Shown here: one piece after another, positions 19,436 to 30,933 of the stretch
Numbering within the stretch: the stretch's first letter is position 1
How the letters are laid out: each line of letters opens with the position of its first letter
Assembly (NCBI GenBank): GCA_963565915.1
Contig: OY751489.1
Span: 868,001 to 932,000 of the forward strand
Length of the DNA: 64,000 nucleotides
Direction: 5' to 3'
Source: Entoloma clypeatum
Taxonomy: Eukaryota; Basidiomycota; Agaricomycetes; Agaricales; Entolomataceae
The notes under the pieces: model-generated
The model's database searches: none
What the model saw: only the letters and a program-made list of their open reading frames with translations
Told to the model about the DNA's origin: nothing
Made by a program: the position numbers and the translations under genes

Positions 19436-20641
19436 GACATCGCCGACTTTACGGTCACGGTCTCCACCCCTGCCTCCGCCACTTCTACATCTGCTACCCA
19501 ACCTCCAGTGGTCACCACTACCGTCGACCAACCCGCCTTCCACAAGGAAAGGAAGATTTGGATCAGGGACGACGACATGGCTCTGGGTTCCATCCGCCTC
19601 AAAGTCTCCGAGGCGATCAGGAGGCACATCAAGGACGCCAAGTCCTCAAAAGATGCCTGGACATCATTGAAGGACGCATATTCAAAAGTCTCCCCCACCA
19701 CCATATTTGGCGATTTCAAAGCCGCAGCCTCTTTCAAACTATCTGGTCGGGACCCTGTGCCGGAAATTGAGCGCCTTGGATCACTCTTCACTCGCCTTAG
19801 CGACTCAAAATTCGTTGTGCCTGATCTGATGCAGGCTATGATCTTGGCAAGTGCCATTCCTGATGCTTGGTCATCTCTCTCCACTGCCCTCTTTCAGGTC
19901 TACAATGCCGACGACTTCACATGGCAGGCGGTCACCGACAGCATCGTTTCAGAGTACAGGCGCAAGTATGCAATAGGGTCTACTCAGGCATCCAACGAGC
20001 AGGCCCAGAAAATCTCTGGGACTAAGCGAAAGGGGCAAGACCCCAAATGGGAAAAGCAGACAGCGCCGAGTACCTTGCAGAACAATGCTGACAAGCAGCC
20101 TAACTCAACCGACCCAAGTACCGCTTCTGAAAAGAAGAAGGGAAAGGGACGCTGGCGCAACCAGAAAAAGCATGCCAACAACACAGACAATGAGTCCGAC
20201 CACGCCGAGGAAATGGTCGAGTTCATCGCACCGGCCATTGGGCAAACCCCTCGTCATCCTGCTCCTTGTCCCCTTCCTCCTCATCAACGTGCCCCTTGCC
20301 CTCTCCCACCTCGTCATGCACACTCCTTCACCACCGTAACCGGTCGCGGAAGGACCTCTTTTACCGTACAACCTGAGTCGGAAAAGATGCAGTCGCTCCT
20401 GCAACACATGAACCCGCCTCCTTCCCAGTACACCGGGCTTCCTTCCGGAAAGCCGTCTGTGTGGAAAAAGAACGAGAGGGTGCGAAAGCTCGCCCGAGAA
20501 ATCGGCGCACAACCCTCTGGGTCGAACCTTCGTATCTTGGACACTATCATCCCAGACATCGACGAGAAGCCAGCAAAACAGCGTCGAGTTACTCCGCCGT
20601 TAGACCAATCGCTGAGGATGATGGACATCAAACAAGAATGA
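19436..20641 (+). pseudogene. Copia Gag part, N-terminus missing
   Basis: Open from the LTR junction (DIADFTVTVSTPAS) with no start codon of its own. The body is the Copia Gag helical domain (LKVSEAIRRHIKDAKSSKDA, AWTSLKDAYSKV, IPDAWSSLSTALFQVYNADD). A Lys-rich linker follows (EKKKGKGRWRNQKKH), then a Pro/His-rich stretch (about 20250-20330). It ends at TGA 20639-20641, after which the frame continues into protease, so the stop probably replaced CGA. No CCHC knuckle was found in this copy. Confidence 0.85.
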
Positions 20642-23600
20642 ATGGGGCCAGATGAGTTTGTGGACAAGATTGAGCTTGATGGTTCGTCAAAACCTTCTCT
20701 CAAACCTTATCAATTGCGGAACGCTAATAATACCTCTCAACAGACGTATAATATATTAGCCAGTACCAGTACAGTTTGTGTAGATCACTTCAGCAGTGAT
20801 CTACATAAAAAATATATAAAACATTTTGCCTCCTGTACACATTGTAAGGAAAAAGAACGCGCACAATGGATTGCTTCTTTACACTTTACGCATGAGTTCA
20901 AAGACTTCACATATTATAGACCTCTCACGGTCAAGCGATTCGTCCAAACTGCAGCTAAGGGGAAGAAACTGGAAATACTCAGAGTTGGGGCCGTTCCAGT
21001 ACAGCACACCCTAAATGGGGAAGTTAAAACCCATCTTCTCAGACCGGTATTCTACATCCCCGACATGGACACACGCCTATTGTCCCTAGGTGTCTTTCTT
21101 AACCATGGTTAGAAAGTGGACAGGACTCGTGGAGAAATCAACATCTCCAAAGGGCTGAACAAAATACAGTTTTCACCCCACATCCTTGGTCAAACCATTT
21201 ACTGGTTAGACACTGAAATACGCCATGACCAGATCCATGCGATCTCAAGCAAAATCACTGTAGAAACATGGCACAAACGTCTTGGTCACCCAAATGATCA
21301 AGCACTCCGAAAGATTCCCACCAGTACCAAAGGGGTACCTGGGACACTAGTACGTGAGAAATCACAGGAAAGTTGCACAGGTTGCCTCAAAGGGAAAATG
21401 CCAAATCAGTCATATCCCAATTCGATGACAAGGGCAACAAAAACCTTTGATCTGATCCATTCTGATCTCAAACAGATATCCACGGCATCATACCATAAAT
21501 ATAAATATTTCCTTACGTTTTTGGACGATTTTTCATCCCACATCTGGGTCGTCTTGCTTAGGAAGAAGTCAGATGCCATTACGGCACTACGACAATTTCT
21601 TGCGATGATCCAGAATCAGTTCGCTGCTACTCCTAAAAAGTGGCGAGTTGATGGAGGTGGAGAATTCAACGAATACAAGGATGTACTTGCCAATCATGGA
21701 ATTCTGATCGACGTCACGCTCCCATATCAGCACCAGCAGAATGGTAGAGCAGAACGGATAAATCAAACCCTATGGGAAAAATCTCAGGCTTTACGCTTCA
21801 ACGCATGCCTACCCCCTATGTGGTGGGAATTCTGTCTGGAACATGCAGCGTTTCTCTACAACAGAACCCCCATGCAGCGTCTTGAATGGAAAACCCCTTA
21901 CTTCAGGGTGACCAATGAGATTCCCGACATGTCAAGCATCAGAGTCTTCGGATGTCAGGCATACGTGTATATCCCAAAAGAAAAACATAGAAATTCCCTG
22001 GAGTCCAGATCTCGATTAATGATCTATCTCGGATCAAAGTCAGGGGTCAAAGGATACCGTTTCATGGATCCTGAGACTAATATGATTTTCATGGGCGGGA
22101 AAGCTATCTTTGATGAGAGCAAGTACCCTAGATGCCACACCAACCCATTGCCAGAAAACCATCCAGAAATGGAAAACCCAGAACCGGCTGATGAGTTTGA
22201 GGACCTCATCCCCGGAAATGATGACAATGACAGTCATTACGAAACACCTCACAGCCCTGTTCCTGCTGGACAGGATCACCCTGAATCAGATGATGACTTG
22301 CCATCTAGCGAGCCCGATGACGAGCCACGAGTACCCACTCCGGAACCCGAACAAGTACCAGATCAACCGATCAGGGAACGACGAGTTTGGAGAATGCCAG
22401 GTAGCATCTATGGGGAAGACACCCCTGCTTCTGATCTTGAAAAAATGGATCGAAGACGAAGATTAGGCGGTCAATCAGCATGGATGAACGATCTCCTTAT
22501 GGAGGCAATCTCTATCCAAGCCGGCATCATCGAAATGTCACACAAAGACATATACCCTCTTCAAAACAAAGAAGATTGGTATGCGGCAGAACGAAAAGAG
22601 CTAGACATGCTCAAAAGCCGTGGGGTGATCACGGAGTTAGTACCCCTACCTGCAGGGAGGAAGGCTCTAAGGAATAAATGGGTTTACAACAAAAAATTTG
22701 ACGGGTGTTTGAAAGCGCGCCTTGTCGCAAAAGGCTTCTCACAGGTCAAAGGGATCGATTTCGATCAAATTTTTTCACCGGTAGTGAGGTACGAGACCGT
22801 CCGGTTGATTTTGGCATTGACAGCCCTTGAAGGATGGTTCATGACATTCTTGGATGTCTCATCAGCCTTCCTCTATGGAACACTCCATGAGGAAATCTAC
22901 ATGCGACAGCCTGAGGGCTACATAGTAAAAGGGAAAGAAAACTTCGTGTACCGACTATACAAAGCCCTATACGGACTCAAGCAGGCTGCATTAGCCTGGT
23001 GGAGAGAACTCGATTCCTCCATGAAAAAGCTCGGCTTTGTCCGGCTTCACTCCAATGCGGGAGTTTTTATTCACACAAGTACCAAAGGGGAAACTGTAAT
23101 CGCCATCATTTATGTCGATGACTCTGCTTTTCTCGGCACAAACCGGGAATACATGCTAGAGAAAAAGAAGGCCTTCATGACAACATGGGAATGTAGGGAC
23201 CTAGGCCACCTAGTGTCTAATGGGGAACCGAAAGAATTTCTCTCAATCCAAATAAGGCAACATGGGAAGAGGATCTTCATTGATCAAGTACCTTACCTTG
23301 AGAAAATTCTCGCGCGAATGGGGATGAGCGAATCCAATGCCACCCACACCCCACTCCCGATGGGCTACAAACCCATGAAGTCTGAAGATGAACCCAATGC
23401 GGAACTCAGATCCAAGTACCAATCCGTCATCGGATCACTATTGTACTTAATGATCGGGACAAGACCCGACATCTGTTTCACCGTGATCAAAATGTCCCAA
23501 TTTTCCGCAAACCCTACCAAATGCCATCTAGAAGTGGCTAGGGATATTTGCAGGTATTTGAAGGCAACAAAAGATTACGTGATCATGTACGATGGTGATT

Positions 23601-24075
23601 CTTGGAAAGGGATCTACGCCTTCACAGACTCCAATTGGGCATCAGACGAAAACACCAGGAAATCCACCACTGGTTACTTCATATCGCTGGCGTCTGGAGC
23701 AGTAACATGGGTTTCATCAGCGCAAAAAACCATTGCCCTCTCTTCCACAGAAGCAGAATACATGGCGCTATCAGATTGCAGTCGCGCAGTAACATGGCTT
23801 AGAAGCATGCTTGCCGAACTTGGAATGCAGATCGGATCAGTTCTGATCTATGGAGATAACAATGGATCCGTCTTTATCGCATCCAATCTTGTAACTGAGA
23901 AGCGATCCAAGCACATCGACGTGTGATTCCACTTCGTCAGAGAAAAAGTATCCGAAGGAATTATTATGGTCAATTCATCGAAGGAGTGAATAACCCTGCA
24001 GATCTTTTGACTAAGAATCTGGGGAAAATCCTCTTTAGTAAGTTTGTCCCGTACTTTGGACTACTCAAAAACTAG
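20642..24075 (+). pseudogene. Copia Pol: protease remnant, integrase, RT, RNase H
   Basis: Same frame as gag. The protease region reads AQWIASLHFTHEF: the D-S-G catalytic box expected between the Ile and SLHF is absent. After TAG 21110-21112 come the pre-integrase finger (WHKRLGHPND...CTGCLKGK), the integrase core (LIHSDLKQIS; WRVDGGGEFNEY; QHQQNGRAERIN), reverse transcriptase (ARLVAKGFSQVKGIDF; FLDVSSAFLYG; IIYVDDSAFLG) and RNase H (AFTDSNWASDENTRKS; SSTEAEYMALSDC). TGA 23924-23926 (HIDV*FHFVRE, arginine expected) and a one-base shift near 23965 break the end, which continues to NNPADLLTKNLG and a stop at 24075. Dead element. Confidence 0.93.
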
Positions 24076-24143
24076 ACGAAAAAAGAGTACCTATATGGGA
24101 AAAAGTAAGATGTATTTAGAAGTATGTACTAAATATGGGGGGG

Positions 24144-24454
24144 TGTTGAAACTTTTCCATCACATAGATTAGATTAGATTAGATTACATCACGTGACCTT
24201 TACACATCTTCGATTACATACTTATTTGGTTGGTACAAACAGTAGTACGGTATATAAGACCAGGAAACTGTCAATATCAACAAGTTGTCTCTTGACTCTT
24301 AACCAGCTCCATCGCTCTTATCAGCCTCAACCGCTCTCACCAGCCTCACCCTCCTAAACCATGTAAGTGGCTAGAACAGTTAAGTAGAGTACTTCCACAC
24401 TGTAGCTGTGTTGCTCAGTACGCCTGTGGCTAGCGCCCAGGTGGAACTTCAACA
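24144..24454 (+). repeat. Copia 3' LTR, 311 bp
   Basis: Begins TGTTGAA and ends TTCAACA (perfect 7-bp inverted ends). It contains (GATTA)n at about 24166-24186 and a TATATAAG promoter box at 24251-24258. Confidence 0.93.
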
Positions 24455-24777
24455 ATGACATCCTCATCTACTGCTCTTCCTCCATCATTACCCTTCGACG
24501 AGCTCAGTACTGTGTCCGAGTCACAACTCCGACATTGTCCGACCACTTCCACATCAACGTGTCTCTCACCGAGATCTCTCCGAGGACCTCCGACCTCTCC
24601 TCCGACCTCCTGAAATTGGGACACCTTATCCAACAAACGGCAGCGCAACACATACGTTGAAGCCACGTCCCTTTCCTTCGTCGTTCCTCCGCATTTCCGG
24701 AGTTCCGCTCCGGTCTCAGTCCTACGTCTGACCTCCGACGGACTCCGACAAAGCTCTGACATTTCACCTACTTAACA
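24455..24777 (+). repeat. Solo Gypsy-B LTR, right piece
   Basis: Matches Gypsy-B LTR bases 383-713 (equivalent to 4438-4768), ends CTTAACA, and is followed by ACGGA (24778-24782). About 246 bp of the LTR between the two pieces is absent from the assembled sequence and should lie within the gap at 19097-19296. Confidence 0.9.
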
Positions 24778-24782
24778 ACGGA

Positions 24783-26066
24783 AGTGTTTCAGCCATAACT
24801 TATACCACAAACCCGAAGCCTCAGGCAGAGAGGATGGATCTGTGGTCTTGGATTGGAGTCAGATGGGAGTGTCACTACAGGGCTGGGTATTGGTGGGCTG
24901 GGTATTGTCGAGCATCTCAACATCCTTGGGCCTATCCAGCAAAGCATCGGCACCATTGGGAGCCTTGTTTCCAGTATAGACGTCCTCAGGCAAAGCATTG
25001 GCACCTGTAACGGGAGCCTTGCCCTTGGTACAAGAACCGTTGTGTCCAGAAAGATCCATTTCTTGCTGAAGGCAAGGAGATGGCTCACGAGAAGGGATGG
25101 CTGGCTGGTGATCTGGCACCATTTCAGTACCAGACGCATCCTCCAGGGCCACAGAAGGATTGTCGGAGGATGAGAGGGGATGGGTGGTTTCACAATTTGA
25201 ACTTATAGAACAGTGGGTCAGCTGGATAATCAGATAGCATGATCAATGTACCCTGTTCCTGTATTTCATCCGGAACGACGAGGTTCCTCCTCTATCCTTG
25301 CGGTCGTTTCTTCAGCATCATTCCCTTTATTTTTTCTGCCTTTCTTCGACTTTTCCCCCTTCCCCCCAATTCCCAAGTCATTGAGCAAGCCCAAATCCGC
25401 AAGTAGTTGCTGATTACGAGCGATGTTGGCATCACATTGCTTTTTGTAGTCGCACTTCCAGGCCTTGGGCTCCCTGTAGTAGACAGTGTCACCGAGTGGT
25501 ACCCCACTGCCCCCAATTTCACCAGAGGAGTGCTGAGCATTGGGAGTTTGATCGCGGTCCGTGCTGTTGAGTGCTCGTCCAGCACGTGTCGTGTCATCTG
25601 AAAATAATATTGATAAGTACAAAGTTCATCACAGATGCAAAACACTCATCAACCGACAAGATGCAAAAATCAAGGAAAGGATCAAGGAACACATCCTTGT
25701 AAGTGTCATTGAGATACTGCTTGTAAGTGTTTCCTCCAAGGTCAGTTCTGTGATGAATACTACATAGTAGGACAAGTGTCAGTTTAGACAGAATAGGGCA
25801 GACGTCACATCGACCTATGCCAAACCGTTCAGCTTGCCACCAAGATGAGGAAGCGGTCTGCCAGCAACAATAGTGACATTCCAGCCCATTTGCTGAGCGA
25901 TGGATGCCACTGTCACCTCTAAGGTTCTCGGGAGCGAATCAATTGCACTGCTGCAAGATCATCAGTTGGATTGACTTGGAGGTGATCAACCAAAACAGAG
26001 TGGATGTACGCTTGGAGCTCTGTAGCTTCATTATTTTCAGATAAACCTTTTGCCTTCATGATGCAT
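24783..26066 (-). pseudogene. Split gene, middle exons
   Basis: Right to left: an exon ending near 25815 (LQAYIHSVLVDHLQ, then LPRTLEVTVASIAQQMGWNV and GRPLPHLGGKLNGLA); an exon at about 25754-25655 (HHRTDLGGNTYKQYLNDTYK); an exon from 25597 after a TTTTCAG acceptor (TTRAGRALNS, YREPKAWKCDYKKQCDANIA, then RNQQLLADLGLLNDLGIGG and a Lys-rich end near 25270); and an exon at about 25190-24783 (GTEMVPDHQPAIPSREPSP...ASGLWYKLWLKHFR) with one TGA. This is the layout of a basidiomycete hypothetical family I remember, whose members carry a motif like NIARNQxLLxxLGL near the C-terminus. The upstream part is cut at 26066 by the inverted-repeat element and the downstream part at 24783 by the solo LTR. 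Confidence 0.6.
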
Positions 26067-28390
26067 CAGCAAACCCTGGGTGGCTATGCAGCCCTGTGCA
26101 GGTCTATGCAGATTCTTGCAGGGCTGAAGTTCCAAAGACAAGGTATATGCTATATGCAGCTCTGCAAAAGCTCTGTGTAGCTTCACTACCATCTTTTGCA
26201 GCTCTTCACACTTTCACTCCATTCCCTCAGGCCTCCATAGATTCTGTACACCTTCATAGGCCTCCAAACTCTGTTACAACTTACAATTATAGAGCATTCC
26301 ATTTTATCAACAATAATGTGTTTGAGAAAAAACAATGTATATTTTTCCATTCTATTACAACAGACAATGCAACAATATTATGGTACAACGTATCTCTCCC
26401 TTGCCTGGCCATTGTACCTCATCCCGCGCACTCCCCGCCTATGCCACGTGCGTGCTGGCATGTGCATGCCCCCATGTCCCCCCACCCGCACATTCCCTGG
26501 GCAGCGACTTCAACCCACGTGTTGTACCTCTCGTGCCTCACACCCCTTTCCTGGATGTGGTCCCTTGTACCTTGCATCTTCCTGAGGGGCGTTTCATCCT
26601 TGTGTCTGCACAGTGTCCACCACTCCGCCTTGCGCCGTCGTGTTCCGTCATTTTTGTGTGTGGTCGTCTCTCATGTGTGGCCCACCGTTCTTGCATATTT
26701 CGTCAGTGGTCTGGGGTGATGTGAATGGCGGGGTGCTTACTTGCATCTGCTGGTGCATGTCCTGCCCCTCTGCATGTCCCACCCCTCTCACATCAGCTGG
26801 TGCATGGCGCGCTGTTTCTCACATGTCCCGTCCCATTCACCGCGTGTCCTGCCGCTCTCGCGTCTTTCATCAGTTGTCTGACGGGGCGTGAATGGGAGGG
26901 GTGCTTACCTATATGGGGGCACCGTGGCCCTTGTGTGAATGTGGGAGCAGAGGGATGGAGGAGGGAGAGGAAGGTGGTGGGGGAAGGCAAGAAGTACATG
27001 ATGATGGGACTTCAGATATTGTTCAACTGTCGGCCGTTGCCGAGGTCGGCAAGTTCTGATGTTTCATCATCCTGGGCCCAGAACCTGCCAAGCATGCCAA
27101 GCCTTGCCACGTCCTTCTCCCTCCACTCCCTCCCCGTCCCTCTCACTCCCCCCCGTTCACACAAGGGCCACGGTGCCCCGTATAGGTAAGCACCCCCCCT
27201 CCATTCACATCATGTCAGACCACTGACGAAACACGCGAGAGCGGCAGAACACACGGCAAACGGGGTGGGGCATGTGAGAAACAGTGCAACACACACCAGC
27301 AGATGCTAGAGGGGTGGGACACACAGAGGGACAGGCATGCAGAGGGGCAGGACATGCACCAGCAGATGTGAGAGGGGTGGGACAGGCAGAGGGACAGGCA
27401 TGCAGAGGGGCAGGACACGCACCAGCAGATGCAGGAGGGGTGGGACATGCAATGAATGGGACAGGAGACGTGACGAACGGCGCAGGACATGCGAGAATGG
27501 CAGCCAATGTGAGAAATGGCAAGGCTGACGCGAGAGGGGCAGGACATGGACCAGCAGTTGCGAGAACAGCAGGACACGCAATGAGAATGGCGGCAGATGC
27601 AAGAAACGGCAAGGCAGACACGAGACATTACATGGGACACACGAGGAACAGTGGGACGTGCACTGGCAGAGACAAGTGTGCGAGGGACAATGCACTGGGG
27701 GGCATGAGTAGCACGTTGATATAAATTGTACATTGTCCTGTCATAGCACCTAAACTCAATCAAATTTTTCCAATCTGTTATTCGTGAATTGCTGTAGCAC
27801 CATATTGAAATGTTTCTATGAAGACTTACACAAAGTTTCCAATTACTGTAGTATTATGACCGTAGGTTCACATAACATGTAACACGGGGTTGTGAACTGA
27901 ACCTATATGACCCTTGTAACGCATAACATACCTCCATGAATATGTTCCAAAAGTAACATATTATTTATTTTTTCTGACTACCAAATGCCACAGGCTCTAG
28001 TGATTGGGATTCAGTGTTTCCCTGAGTCTGAATGCCATTTTTTGTTTGAATGGTGACAGGGTGGAATTTTTAAAGCACAAATTGAGAAGATGATCTGTTA
28101 AAAATAAATGAATTTCTGACCGTAACACGTGATGCGGGCTTGTGAACCCCGTCCTGGTGAACCTATTGCATAATGTGTAACATGGCGTGAATCTATGGTT
28201 GTAATACTACAGTGGTTTTACAGACTCCCTCAAAATCTATATATTACTTTATAAAAACTATATCACCTACCAGCTCTACAAAGACCTTCAAATTTGGCAC
28301 TTCAGCTCCACAGTGCTGCAAAGAGCTGCACAGCATATAGGCCAAGCTGCAACAAGCTGCAACATCTTTGGCCAAAATCAGTGTTTGCTG
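26067..28390. mobile_element. 2.3-kb element with long inverted arms
   Basis: Termini are CAGCAAACCCTG (26067) and, on the other strand, CAGCAAACACTG (from 28390). AT lies on both sides. Subterminal regions are rich in TGCAGCTC/GAGCTGCA words (26090-26220; 28260-28370). The interior is a C-rich inverted repeat: the arms about 26700-26990 and 27120-27390 pair, sharing GCACCGTGGCCCTTGTGTGA and repeats of GGGGCAGGACATGCACCAGC, around a loop near 27000-27110. The long apparent ORFs in it are low-complexity Pro/Cys/Ala strings on both strands and look non-coding. It interrupts the split gene. I see no transposase, so it is non-autonomous; the superfamily is not assigned. Confidence 0.65.
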
Positions 28391-28602
28391 ATGGCGGCGT
28401 GGCGATGTTCTTCAACGTCTTTCTTCACGTCTTCGGGGCCGGCCTCGTACCACTCCTGCATCTTGATATTTGTGAAGGTGAAGAATTTCTGAGGCTTCGT
28501 TCCTTTGGGGACACCGGTCTTGTATGCCTCCCAGGCTTCTGTGACTTTGGGTTTCAACTTTCGGATTCGGATGTCGGAAGACACCATCAACCAATCAATC
28601 AT
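28391..28602 (-). pseudogene. Split gene, upstream exon
   Basis: ATG at 28602, then MIDWLMVSSDIRIRKLKPKV, EAWEAYKTGVPKGTKPQKFF and WYEAGPEDVKKDVEEHR, and the frame runs into the inverted-repeat element at 28390. The basic, helical sequence with a KGTKPQKFFTF motif resembles the N-terminal part of the same basidiomycete hypothetical family as the exons at 24783-26066. I cannot tell whether 28602 is the true start or an internal Met. Confidence 0.6.
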
Positions 28603-29340
28603 GATACCAGGATAGATGTGCCACCAGAAAATGGCGGAAATCGTCTGGCAAAACCGATTTCTCGTAAACTCGAACTCGGAATGTATATTCCACTGTATGT
28701 TAGAACGGCTGGACTATGGAGCAGTGGTGGATATCCTGTGTCACCCCCCGCGAACTGTATCAACACTTGATGTGCGTAGCTCGGCAATTTGCTCCGAGTG
28801 CAGACTGATAGAATCCGGCTTCGCGTCGGACTCTACAGTCAATTCTCTCCGCTTCTTTGCTCTCGCTCGTCAGTAGTGACCACATCCGCGGTCTTTACTT
28901 ATTTTGTTTCCCCCGACGAAAGGTGCTGAAACACTGGAACAGTCTACCGAGGTCTGAATCTCTCTCAGTTTCAGTATGACTCGAAAGAGCACTTACTCTG
29001 GGGATGGCGTGGTGCCATCAGATTCAGCCTTTTGCTGTACGTTGGTTGGACACTTTCGTGCACTCGGGTGAAATGCTGATAGAAGAAACAAAGCCCGACC
29101 TCCTGAGTTCTGGGAATGTAATCGACGTTTTCAAGCCTGGGCTCCGAAGTCCAATAGAGAATAAGTAGTGACTGTGGACATCCTGACGGCGGGTGAATCA
29201 TGAGCGTGCCGATATAACGCATCAAGCTTCAAGCACCACAACCCGCACCAAACAACAAGTACTGTATAAAGATGTTCCATCGACATGTGCGTACCCTAAC
29301 TCTCCACAAACTTTGGAGCTACTGTGATAGACTGTGATAC
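28603..29340. other. Intergenic, no gene seen
   Basis: Only short ORFs without motifs. It separates the broken split gene from the promoter block of the first pectinesterase. Confidence 0.6.
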
Positions 29341-29640
29341 AATCCAGTGAACCCTAGTTACACAATGCAGAGGCCGAGCCGTGCCTCGCAACGCCGAGAT
29401 ATATATGGGCTCCCTTGGTGCCGGCGCTGCATCCGTCCGAGTCGTTCCCAATGATTGGATTGGCCCAGAATCGTATCCTCGTGCTCACAAGGCTTCCGTG
29501 AGTATGGATGTTCAAAATGTTGAGATCCCCCATCGATACCTTCCGCGTCGGCTCAAGTAGCAGATATAAAGACCCAAAGATGCCCACACGGGACACGAAC
29601 TCAATCCCACCAATCATCTATCTAATCCTCAGGAGGTACC
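29341..29640 (+). promoter_or_regulatory. Conserved 5' block of pectinesterase 1
   Basis: About 300 bp starting AATCCAGTGAACC that recurs upstream of pectinesterase 2 (42431-42732) and, more diverged, of the pseudogene (about 41080-41308). It includes a TATA-like GATATAAAG at 29563-29571, about 75 bp before the ATG, and CTAATCCTCAGGAGGTACC directly before the start. Confidence 0.6.
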
Positions 29641-30933
29641 ATGTTACACAGAACCTTGACGTTGATATTACTGGGGCTGTCTTTCCTCTGTATGGTTCTC
29701 GCAGCGTCGCGAACGAGTCCCCCCAATGGAGCGCTCGTTGTCCGCGCAGGGACAACAAAGCGTGGAGAATACAGAACTATTTCGTCGGCGGTGAAAGCTT
29801 TGCCTAATGACTCGTCTTCGCGATTTATCTTTATTCATCCTGGGACCTATAACGAGCAGGTGTCCATCACCAGGGCTGGACCACTAACTGTAAGTCGAAA
29901 AGTAATTGCCCGCATGAACAATAATGTAATATTTATTTTAAAGATCTACGGATACACGACAGACACGAGCACCTATGGCTCTAATAAAGTAACGTTACAA
30001 GCAAGTCTCCCTGCGATCGGCCCACGGTCAAACGACGACAGTGGCACGCTCCGCATCCACAAAGACAACTTCAATATTTATAATGTGAACGTGAGGAACA
30101 ATCACGGTCCCGGCGCGCCCGCAATTGCCGTCAGCCAGTACGGAAACCGGGTTGGATTCTACGCGTGTGGAATTTATGGGTACCAGGATACCCTACTTGC
30201 GAACGAGGGTGCTCAGGTCTATCTTAGAAGTTACATCGAGGTACTTTCCCCCCCTTCCGTCTGGGTTATTTACGTATCCGGAGTTCTGCTCAGGGAGCCG
30301 TCGATTTTATCTTTGGCGTATCAGGATCTGCGTACTTTGGGGGAAACACAATCGCCGCAAAAGGCCCAGGATTCATCACCGCGAACGGACGTGCAACAAA
30401 CGATCCTAGCAGCTGTAAGCAGTTTTGCTATGTAGCTAGATGGTTTCTGATGAATTGCTGATCTGTGAACCCCGCAGACGTCTTCAAATCGAACAAAATT
30501 GTTCTCGCGCCTGGCGCCGTCTCGGGGACCGCTGGTGGTGTCTTTTTGGGACGGCCATGGGGAAGTACGCTCAATTTCATTCCAGGACCTGGTGCAAAGG
30601 ATGCTGATTATTCTCCCTCCCCCCACAGCTCATGCCAAGTAAGGCTTGAGTCATTCTTTTAATGCAGTGTGTCTTATTCAATTCTTCGCTAGGGTCATCT
30701 TCAAAGACACCGTCGCAACGGTCCCGCTGAACAACACCATCTGGTCGGTCTGGAATCCGGATACCAGCCACGTTTTGCTGGCGGACTATGGTAGTACGGG
30801 GGCTGGTTTCAACGGGGCCAAGCGGCCGAGATTCACTACCGCCATCACTTCCAGTCAGGCGGCGTCGTATAGCATATCCAGTGCTGTTGGAAAGAACTAT
30901 GCCACTTGGGTCGACACTTCGTATTTAGTATGA
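29641..30933 (+). CDS. Pectinesterase 1 (CE8), secreted, six exons
   Basis: Removes methyl esters from homogalacturonan so that other pectinases can cut it. Exons: 29641-29889, 29944-30240, 30294-30414, 30478-30564, 30629-30638 and 30693-30933, 1005 nt, 334 residues, all introns GT-AG of 53-64 bp. Residues 1-22 form a signal peptide (LTLILLGLSFLCMVLAA). Family motifs are all present: GTYNEQV, YGYQDTLL with catalytic Asp165, GAVDFIFG with Asp186, and LGRPWG with Arg248. The spacing of the two Asp (21) fits the family. The 10-nt fifth exon is needed to join LGRPWG to KVIFKDTV in frame. The single right-handed beta-helix domain is of usual length. Intact; closely related to 42733-44071. The start is the first ATG after the TATA-like box and opens the signal peptide. 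Confidence 0.93.

Larger units (their letters stand above)
19434..24454 (+). mobile_element. Ty1/Copia retrotransposon, 5' truncated
   Basis: One gag-pol frame with three stops, a late frameshift and an intact 3' LTR (24144-24454) preceded by a polypurine tract (AAATATGGGGGGG). The 5' LTR in the correct orientation and the first part of gag are missing at the junction with the reversed LTR. The 3' LTR is followed directly by the resumed Gypsy-B solo LTR, so this element was inserted there. Confidence 0.93.

Noticed and set aside
26096..27763. Long overlapping ORFs of 130-207 residues on both strands.
   Set aside because: Low-complexity Pro/Cys/Ala/Gly strings produced by the C-rich inverted repeat; no motif and open in several frames at once.
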